NCBI RefSeq assembly: GCF_910592395.1
Contig: NC_088319.1
Location: 10,664,001-10,728,000, forward strand
Direction: 5' to 3'
DNA length: 64,000 nt
Origin: Lineus longissimus
Lineage: Eukaryota; Nemertea; Pilidiophora; Heteronemertea; Lineidae
Shown here: positions 56,881 to 64,000 of the stretch, one piece after another
Position numbering within the stretch: the stretch's first letter is position 1
How the letters are laid out: every line of letters starts with the position of its first letter
Translations under genes and position numbers: made by a program
Notes under the pieces: generated by a model
Database searches by the model: none
The model's input: the letters and a program-made list of their open reading frames with translations, nothing else
Told to the model about the DNA's origin: nothing

Positions 56881-57207
56881 ATACCAACCTATCGTTTCCC
56901 AGGCCGATAGGCCAGGCTCATACTGTGGGAGTGTCGTAAAACATTTGTGGACATGTAACTGCATTCAGTGTGATCAGTTTCCTTCTTTCGAATTAAATTC
57001 CAAGTTCTATTTATAAATGCGTTTGAGAGTAGTAATGATCTTTTGTGCTGATTGAGACCGACACATTAATTTTGTTATCGTTTCATTTCCGTAAATAATC
57101 CATTATTCAATTAAGGGTGCCAGGTTGTTTTAGTGTTGGTGTGAATCACATGTTGCTGGTGGAGTCTTATTGTGTTTTAGTGTTGATCAATGCATACTAG
57201 TAGATTC
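56881..57207. other. No gene seen
   Basis: Contains a loose repeat of TGTTTTAGTGTTG (about 57127 and 57173). Nothing else recognised. Confidence 0.35.
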
Positions 57208-57399
57208 TTAAAGGCCTACGTCATTCATAAAAAATATTAAATTTGTAATTGAATTTGAAAATTTCTAGTTGCAAAAATATGTACTAAATATGAATTTTAG
57301 CAAATTCGTTTGCATAATAACTGCACTACAGCATTGTGCATAACTGCATTTCTATTTGTTTTGGAACACCAGTAATTGTGAATGGCGTACCCCCTTTAA
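57208..57399 (+). mobile_element. MITE family B, reference copy (192 bases)
   Basis: It begins TTAAAGGCCTACGTCATTCA and ends GAATGGCGTACCCCCTTTAA, with inverted ends and TTAA at both borders. It contains TTTGTAATTGAATTTGAAAA and GCATAATAACTGCACTACAG, the two conserved blocks of the family. TTAA targets suggest a piggyBac-type transposase. Confidence 0.9.
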
Positions 57400-57402
57400 A
57401 GG

Positions 57403-58326
57403 GTTCATCCCCATTTCGCCTACACCCATTTCGCCTACACCCATTTCGCCTACAATATTTACCCGTTTTGCCTACTCACCGTTTCGCCTACTCACCATTT
57501 CGCCTACTCACCATTTCGCCTACACCCATTTTGCCTACTCACCATTTCGCCTACTCACCATTTCGCCTATTACCCATTTCGCCTACATCATTTCAAATGT
57601 TTTATGATAGTGACTTCAAATTCAAAAGATGTTTCAGCCTTCTAGTCTAATTTGAAATCTCTATTGGTGCCAGAATTTTGTAACGCTTTTAGAAATATGC
57701 AGTTTATCCAACTAAATACCCACTATCAGACGAACTGAGTAGGGTGGTCATGAGTAGGGTCATGATTTGGCTGAAAACAGTGGAAATATCATGGTCTCTC
57801 AAATTTGTCCAATTTGAAGAAAAAAAATTTGTGGACAACCACCAGTTTTAATAAAATTTCACCATTTACTCGCCTGACTGTCTGGAATGTCATATCCAAA
57901 TTTCAGATTCACAACCCGAAGCATTATTTGATGCAAGGCGGTCAAACTGTGACAATTTAACTGCAAAAAGGCTTAAAATATCAATGGTGGTCTTGTCTCA
58001 AGAGGCCGGGTTGGAATGATAAAGTATGGTAAAGTTTAACTGGGAAATATGCTATAATAGGAAGGAAAAAAACCAAGCTCAACAATTCGTAAAATTGTTC
58101 AAATGTCCAGCGCACACCACTCTTTTCCTTTTAAGTAGGCGAAATGGTGAGTAGGCGTAATGGTGAATAGGCGAAGTGGGTGTAGGCGAAATGGTGAATA
58201 GGCGAAATGGGTGTAGGCGAAATGGGTGTAGGCGAAATGGGTGTAGGCGAAATGGGGGTAGGCGAAATGGGGGTAGGCGAAATGGGTAATAGGCGAAATG
58301 GGTGTAGGCGAAATGGGGGTACACCC
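57403..58326. mobile_element. Foldback-like element with tandem-array inverted ends
   Basis: The left end (57411-57595) is about 12 tandem copies of CCCATTTCGCCTACA or CACCATTTCGCCTACT. The right end (58133-58320) is the inverse, TGTAGGCGAAATGGG repeated about 12 times. About 540 bases lie between, with no recognisable frame. Long inverted ends made of short tandem units are the hallmark of Foldback-type elements. It abuts the family B element at 57399. Confidence 0.83.
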
Positions 58327-58436
58327 TTTAAAGGTCTACTCTATTCATTCGGAGGAAACTGAAAATGAAAATTGAAATTGGGAAAATTCCAAGAAGAACC
58401 TTGGCTTTTGTCCTACTTCTCCAGCAAATGGCCCCG

Positions 58437-58710
58437 TCGAACCTTGGCTCTTCAGTGTATAATAAGAGACTTGTGTGATTGTTATCGGAAGATCTATTAG
58501 TGAGCCAGTGGCTTGGGAATTACCCAACCCCCCACCAGACACTAAAGACCTTGGCTCTTGACCGACTTCGAGCAAATGCCCTAGTCTCTCTCTTGGTACC
58601 TTGATGAGTTTATGAATATTTCATACCTCTTATCAGCGTGTAATGAGAGACTTTCGTGATTGTTATCGGAAGACCTATTAGCACACCATGCAGTGGCTTG
58701 GGAATCGTCA
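58437..58710. repeat. Direct duplication, period about 190 bases
   Basis: GTGATTGTTATCGGAAGATC and CAGTGGCTTGGGAAT in the first copy recur as GTGATTGTTATCGGAAGACC and CAGTGGCTTGGGAAT. The intervening ACCTTGGCTCTT phrase is also repeated. Confidence 0.8.
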
Positions 58711-58809
58711 TAGGAGAGGAGGATGAAGTGGCATGCGTTTCTGGCATTGTCTGATGGACTCCTTTGATGATCTGAGTCTTACAGGTGGCATCTTTCTTCT
58801 GGCCAGTAT

Positions 58810-58989
58810 ATAGACTAGAACCTCCCCAATCAGGACACATTTTGGCCCTTATAGAGAGGTGTCCTGATTACAGAGGTCAATTGAGTGAATCTGTTCAATT
58901 TGGGACCAAAATCAGTGCTCTTGATAGATAGGATGTCCGGCTTTCTTATAATACAGAGGTGTCTGCTGTTAAAGAGAGATTCCACAGTT
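58810..58989 (+). mobile_element. MITE family A, diverged copy
   Basis: TAGACTAGAACCTCCCCAAT at the left and AAGAGAGATTCCACAGTTA at the right. Interior GAGGTGTCCTGATTACAGAG and TTTGGGACCAAAATCAGTGC are diagnostic. Confidence 0.82.
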
Positions 58990-59167
58990 ATCTGTGTATT
59001 GTGTATTTTTGAGAATCCATGAAGTTTTTATGTGAGTTTTATTTTCACAATTTTCCAGGTGTTTATAGACAGAGTGCCGAAATTTCAACTCCAATGCATT
59101 AGACATTAGGTTTTGGCAGGTAACGCAGAACTTTGTCTCTTGCCAATTGAAAATGTGGTATTTGGCT

Positions 59168-59398
59168 AATTTGTGACCCGCTCTACCAAAACTAGGCGCT
59201 TGTCACATCTGAACTTGACAGGTTGATACGGACTTGTTGTTCATTTCCCTATTGTAGACCTTTTGTAAAATGTGACCAAATCAGTTTGTAATAGATTTCA
59301 CAAAAGGTCTACAATAGGGAAATGAACAACAAGTCTGTATCAACCTGTCGAGTTCAAATGCGACAAGTGCCTAGTTTTGGTAGAGCGAGTCACATTTG
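59168..59398. mobile_element. Large hairpin MITE (231 bases, arms about 95)
   Basis: TTTGTGACCCGCTCTACCAA, CAGGTTGATACGGACTTGTT and CCCTATTGTAGACCTTTTGT are matched inverted by ACAAAAGGTCTACAATAGGG, AACAAGTCTGTATCAACCTG and TTTTGGTAGAGCGAGTCACA. Arms differ at only a few positions; the spacer is about 35 bases. Confidence 0.93.
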
Positions 59399-60325
59399 GA
59401 TAGCTTTATGATCATCTCACAGTCAACAGTATTGGTACATGCTGCTTCTTTCTTCTGTGGATGTATTTGCACATAGTCCCTTTAATGATTGCTGCCATTC
59501 GTTGGCTCATAGTCCCTTTAATTGTCAGTACCATTTGTTACCACACTGTCCCTTTATGCTTGGTACCATTCGTTTATTGCCCCTTTGATAATACCATGCT
59601 ACCATGATTGATGAGAGCCAGGGAAGGATGATGTTCCCTGAATCCAGTTAGAACTAACTAAATATAGGTAGAATAAATCAAACATCGGAAGGATAGATTC
59701 CACGATCTGTCAACGGTGTTTCTGTGTCATGTCATGGATGAAGGGATGTGTTGGTTGGTGTGCGGGTGGGGGGGGGGGGGGCAGCTCAGAGCAGGATAAG
59801 GTCGTTATAAGCTGATGTTCAAGAGGAAGCTTTGTACTGTAAAGTCTTCCAGGTGCTGTTCGGTCTTGAACTTATCCAGTCCACATTTTTATGTAACCGT
59901 CATTATAACCATGGCGGTTAGGATCATTACTTACAGGTAGTTTTCATCTCATTTGATCTATCAGGTGTCTGGCATGGCATAGCCATCCAGGTCTCAAACA
60001 AGCTGTCATGGATCAGAGGTAAACTGATATTGCAAACCCGGTAATGTCCGATAATGTCCGTGGTCATTGTATTTTTGCAATTTGGAGGCAAATGTAAACA
60101 AACACTGGCTAAAGTATCAACATGAGTTAACCATTGAATTTCCGCAGCAAACACAATTCGCATGCTATTAATAGACTTGTTTCCTAAATCAGACAGTGCT
60201 TCAATCTGATGAGGCAATGATGAACTATATTCTTTCTCTACCCTTTGACCCAGCAACCTTTGCTCAGTCGAATGACATTGCCATTATCTGACAGATGACG
60301 GAGAACTGCGTCCAAGGGCAAAACT
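59399..60325. other. No gene recognised
   Basis: Contains a thrice-repeated phrase CCCTTTAATG-like / TACCATTCGTT (59475-59585) and a G run at 59768-59780. The minus frame at 59927-60256 (109 codons) has no recognised domain. Confidence 0.35.
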
Positions 60326-60566
60326 TAACCCTTTTTGTGCGGCAGCCATTTTTGGCTGGCACCATCCTCAGCTTAGCAGGGGATACAATGATAAGGGGGT
60401 GCGACCGAGTGCTGATGAAGTAATATTTGGTAGGGCATGACTTGCTGTGTACGTCGCCTGCAAGCAGGGAGTCATTGGCATGACGTTCTCTGCACGTCGC
60501 CTGCAAGCAGGGAGTCATTGGCATGACGTTCTCTGCACGTCGCCTGCAGCAAAAGGGTTTTAAAAA
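60326..60566. mobile_element. Element with AACCCTTTT ends and an internal 43-base duplication
   Basis: TTAACCCTTTTTGTGCGGCA at the left and GCAGCAAAAGGGTTTTAA at the right are roughly inverted. Inside, CGTCGCCTGCAAGCAGGGAG, TCATTGGCATGACGTTCTCT and GCA is repeated twice with a third partial copy (60454-60548). Confidence 0.7.
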
Positions 60567-61559
60567 GAAGTAGAAAATTACTTATGCAGTCTGATCAGGT
60601 GACCATACTTGCCCTTCAGAATCAGTTGTCCATGCGCTGATCACATACATTTTAAATCATCTAATCATTTACACATTACCTCTTTCCGGTTCCTTCCGCT
60701 ATTGATCAGTGCCAAGGACGAAGGTACTGTTGTTATAATGGGAGTACTAAGCACCATATCAACCTGTATTATCAAGTTTTGATGACCAACTTCTGACATC
60801 CCCGTTGATGAATATGCCGTTATTAATGGCCAGTTTCTATATTAAGACAAGATACGTTTAATTTGTCATTTGTCATAATATTGCAGACAGCCAAGATTTC
60901 CGGATTGGGGACGGCTAAGGACGTTTTCATTTGTAGGACTGGAATTGAGTAAAATAAAGATGTCGTGCATGTATTCTCGCACCACAAGACTATCCAGAAT
61001 GTTGGGGGGTAGGTGTTGCAACTCTGGCCCGAAGAAAAAACTTGCTACTCTAAAATATTGTCAAGGCATATAATGGGTTCCATGTATTTGTACTTCACTG
61101 CCCAGGGAGGGCTAACGTGTTAATTTCTCAGTGCTCTTTTACTAATGACCACATGCATGTGTCGAATATCAATGTACATATCGGACCAATCAACAAATGG
61201 ATTTTTCCCTACTTCCCGATTTGTCAATAGTTGAGGATGTGCTTATCCATCCCATTGTTGACTACACAGGTGTACTGACAGTGTTGGTAATCAGGGATGC
61301 TGGTGATATCACACATCTACATGTATAGATTATAAGTTGCTAAAGTCAGCCCTCTGAGCAATGTATCAGGTTTCTCCTAAGATGATTCTGTAACCACGTG
61401 CATCAGGCAAAACCTCTGTCTTCGCCACCACCGCAGCGCCATCTATACGACTTAGGACAAGTTGGTGGGTAGCAGACGACATGCCTGAGTCACTGTTCAC
61501 CTGTAGAGCCGAACCAGATCATACCAAACAATACACACAAAGGTCTATTATAGCAACCG
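60567..61559. other. No gene recognised
   Basis: No exon or repeat family recognised between the 60.3 kb element and the 42-base minisatellite. Confidence 0.35.
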
Positions 61560-61884
61560 CTCAAGCGGTAGGCGGTAAACACGTGTATCTGGTTGCGACC
61601 ACTATAGCTGTAGGCGGTAAACACGTGTATTTGATTGCGACCACTATAGCTGTCGGCGGTAAACACGTGTATTTGATTGCGACCACTATAGCTGTAGGCA
61701 GTAAACACGTGTATTTGATTGCGACCACTATAGCTGTCGGCGGTAAACACGTGTATTTGATTGCGACCACTATAGCTGTCGGCGGTAAACATGTGTATTT
61801 GATTGCGACCACTATAGCTGTCGGTGGTAAACACGTGTATTTGATTGCAACCGCTATAGCGGTCGGCGGTAGTCAAGAGGTTTA
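61560..61884. repeat. Minisatellite, 42-base unit, about 7 copies
   Basis: The unit GGCGGTAAACACGTGTATTT plus GATTGCGACCACTATAGCTG and TC is repeated with single-base changes (for example TAGG/TCGG, CACGTG/CATGTG). Both outermost copies change to CAACCGCT, forming short palindromes CCGCTATAGCGG-like. The unit is 14 codons, so frames stay open on both strands (134 and 128 codons); VGGKHVYLIATTIA is the repeated plus translation. Likely not coding. Confidence 0.93.
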
Positions 61885-61896
61885 AAGAGAGGACGT

Positions 61897-62995
61897 CCTT
61901 AGCTCACCTCTTAGCAGAGGTGAGCTTATCCCATACCGTGGCGTCCGTCGTCCGTCGTCGTCGTCGTCGTCGTCCCTCGTCCGTTAGCAGGGCACGTTTC
62001 GTAACTGTTAGAGCTATTGAGTTGAAACTTGGTACACATGTACCCTTATGTAATGACACCTTGGAGACCAAGTTTCGGTCTGATTCGTTTCATGGTTTGG
62101 CCACCAGGGGGCCAAACGTTAAAAGTGAAAATATGCAATATCTCCCTTAATAGTAGTCGGGAAATTTTGAAAAAAATATGATAGGTACTTCTAGCAAAAG
62201 TGCATCATATATCCTCCGGGTTTTTGATTTGATCTTCTTTTCAAGGTCACAGAGGTCAAATGGTGTAAATTGGCCGTTAGGATGTAACGATGGCACGTTT
62301 CTAAACTGCAATGACTATTGATACCAAATTTGGTACACATTTACCCCTTAGTCAGGTGATCTCAGGGACCGAAGTTTGGTCCAATATGATTCACCACTTG
62401 ACCACCAGGGGGCAAAATCCAAAAACCTTAAAAATGTGATTATTCCTTAACTTCTTGCCCGATTGCCACCAATTTGATATCATGGGTACATCTAACCACC
62501 ATACAGTATATGTTACACAGGTTTTTAATTTGACCTTCTTGTAAAGGTCACAGAGGTCAAATGGTGTAAAGTCGCCGTCAGGCCATAACTATGGCACGTT
62601 TCTTAACTGCAATGACTATTGATCACAAATTAAGTACACATGTACCCCTTGGTCAGGTGATCTCAGGTACCGAAGTTTGGTGCAATCTGATTTGCCGTTT
62701 GGCCTCCTAAATTCTTCAAAATGCCATTATTCCTAGTAATAACTTGCCCGATTGGCACCAATTTTATATCATAGGTACATCTAATTCTAACAACCATTCA
62801 ATGTGTCACCCGGGTCTTCTTTGATTTGACCTACTTTTCAAGGTCACAGAGGTCGAATGTACTGTAAATTGGCCATTTTGGGGAAATTGTAATTGCTTGG
62901 ACCTACATCAAACCTAACACTACATGACACAGTACCATGCTCTTTATCCATCTTTCCTCCACATGAGGTGAGCACAATGGCCCTGGCCATTTCAT
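61897..62995 (+). mobile_element. About 1.1 kb element with three 300-base internal repeats
   Basis: It opens with a palindrome AGCTCACCTCTTAGCAGAGG and TGAGCTT, then a (GTC)n run (61944-61985). Three repeats follow (about 61985-62280, 62281-62585, 62586-62880), each with GGCACGTTTC, GGTACACATGTACCC-like, CCACCAGGGGGC-like and AAGGTCACAGAGGTCAAATG. It ends GAGGTGAGCACAATGGCCC, echoing the opening AGGTGAGC. Its superfamily is not determined. Confidence 0.78.
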
Positions 62996-63000
62996 TTTTG

Positions 63001-63035
63001 GAGAGGTGTCCCTCCCTGAGGGAGATTCAACTGTA
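63001..63035. mobile_element. MITE family A end fragment
   Basis: GAGAGGTGTCCCTCCCTGAG and GGAGATTCAACTGTA match a family A end; the rest is missing, cut by the end of the 61.9 kb element. Confidence 0.6.
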
Positions 63036-63155
63036 TTTAGACATTTTGGGCTTGGCAGGTCTTGACATACTTGGATAAAAAAATTAAATCTAGCTTATTA
63101 ACGGTTGATTACAAATATACTAATTGAATATCTCCCCTGACCTTCTTTATTTCAG

Positions 63156-63364
63156 AAATTGACCTTGACCTTGCCCAAACCTCTGAACAGACCGTCGGCA
63201 CACCTGACAGCGGTCAGAGTTTAGAGGTCGGTCGGCAGGACTCTGACCCCATTGGCCAAGAGGCCTCTGTGTTCAGCCCAGGCCCAGCCAGTCCCGGGCC
63301 AATGAGCCCTGATATTTGCGTCTGCAGTTGCACCTGTGAGGCAGTCTTATGTAAGATCTTCTGA
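63156..63364 (+). CDS. Probable coding exon of an unidentified gene
   Basis: After a strong acceptor (CTTCTTTATTTCAG) a frame reads IDLDLAQTSEQTVGTPDSGQ, then SLEVGRQDSDPIGQEASVFS, PGPASPGPMSPDIC and VCSCTCEAVLC. It ends either at a donor TTAT|GTAAGA (63350/63351) or at the TGA at 63362-63364. GC content rises sharply and the residue mix (acidic, Ser/Pro/Gly-rich) suits a disordered region of a real protein. No family is recognised. Partner exons would be beyond the right edge or hidden in the repeats to the left. Confidence 0.55.
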
Positions 63365-63430
63365 GTTGACTTTGCATGATGTTTTATTGTTGTGAGTTCT
63401 GTTAGTAGTATGTTGTTTGTTGGAACTAAC

Positions 63431-63480
63431 AAATACTGTCCATAATTGAGAGGTGTCCTGATTACAGAGGTCGAATTCAA
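63431..63480. mobile_element. MITE family A internal fragment
   Basis: AAATACTGTCCATAATTGAG and AGGTGTCCTGATTACAGAGG match the family A interior without either end. It lies between two copies of a GAGTTGACTTTGCATGATGT repeat (63362 and 63526). Confidence 0.6.
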
Positions 63481-63782
63481 TTAAAAAAAAGTCAGTTTGT
63501 GACTAATGACGTAGTCCTATCTGCTGAGTTGACTTTACATGATGTTTATTGTTGTTAGTCTTGTTAGAGTAGTATGTTGTTGAGAACGCAGTGTACTGGC
63601 ACCAGAGCGCTGGTCGTGCGAAGCAGAGGGTGTGTCAGTTGAGATGGGGGCTGTAGTTAGAATTTTGATTGCTGTTTTCCTATTGAACAAACAACCTCAA
63701 TTTTGCTGATGTTTGATAGAATAGAAAACTAAAACTAGCTTTGGTTTGTTCTAATTCAGCATGTTACTGTTTAAACTGTTTG

Positions 63783-63895
63783 ATGTTGTTGTATTGTATC
63801 TGATGTTGTATTGTACCTGCTGTTGTATTGTATCTGCTGTTGTATTGTACCTGCTGTTGTATTGTACCTGCTGTTGTATTGTACCTGCTGTTGTT
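63783..63895. repeat. Minisatellite, 17-18-base unit, about 6 copies
   Basis: CTGCTGTTGTATTGTAC is repeated about six times with a C/T variant (GTACC/GTATC) and one extra base near 63890. Confidence 0.93.
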
Positions 63896-64000
63896 ATATT
63901 AGGTGTATAAATGAAAAAAATAAATGTAGGTCAAATTCTGAGGAGCGAGTAAGGATGTAGGGTGTAATTCAAGCTGAAATCTAGCAGTTGAAAACAAAAC

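Noticed and set aside
57336-57650. Proline/phenylalanine/arginine repeat proteins at 57.3-57.7 kb and 58.1-58.3 kb
   Set aside because: They are translations of the tandem arrays that form the ends of a Foldback-like element.
61481-61885. 134-codon repetitive protein with GGKHVYLIATTIA repeats
   Set aside because: The repeat length is a multiple of three and both strands are open, so openness is not evidence of coding; kept as a minisatellite.

Overview
The window looks like nuclear genomic DNA of a marine invertebrate animal. Four conserved animal protein families can be read across clear GT-AG introns, introns are short to medium (about 280 to 1,800 bases), and the space between genes is packed with tRNA-derived SINEs, LINE 3' tails, minisatellites and many short inverted-repeat DNA elements (MITEs). 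There is no sign of bacterial operons. I cannot name the species; repeat style fits lophotrochozoans or non-vertebrate deuterostomes, and that is inference only.

Layout. 0-1 kb: two minus-strand exons of an ABCG half-transporter that runs off both sides of what I can see. 1-7.4 kb: repeats, including a long inverted-repeat element at 5.9-7.2 kb. 7.4-10.8 kb: three exons of the C1orf50 homologue (DUF2452), plus strand. 11-18 kb: SINE, LINE remnant, MITEs. 18.1-21.0 kb: RER1 (Golgi-to-ER retrieval receptor), minus strand, six exons from its start codon. 22.0-27.5 kb: PUSL1 (tRNA pseudouridine synthase-like), plus strand, eight exons, start and stop both identified. RER1 and PUSL1 are head to head with 968 bases between start codons. 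28-53 kb: a gene-poor stretch of tandem and dispersed repeats, including a MULE-like element with a 9-base target duplication. 53.9-55.0 kb: a single-exon reading frame resembling an RPA-type OB-fold single-strand DNA-binding protein with a zinc finger. 55-64 kb: repeats, including a Foldback-like element whose inverted ends are tandem arrays, and one probable coding exon of unknown identity at 63.2 kb.

The recognised genes are unrelated housekeeping functions (lipid/sterol-type transport, unknown DUF2452 function, membrane-protein sorting, RNA modification). RER1 and PUSL1 may share a promoter, and their human counterparts are both on 1p36.

The most unusual signal is in how mobile elements sit against exons. 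The family called A below (TA-flanked, ends CAGTAGAACCTCTC / GAGGTTCCACTG) lies 5-40 bases downstream of a 5' splice site in four introns of two oppositely oriented genes, always in the same orientation relative to transcription. Families C and E, a LINE tail and a minisatellite also press to within about 20-50 bases of exon edges. Nested insertions give a relative age order for several families.
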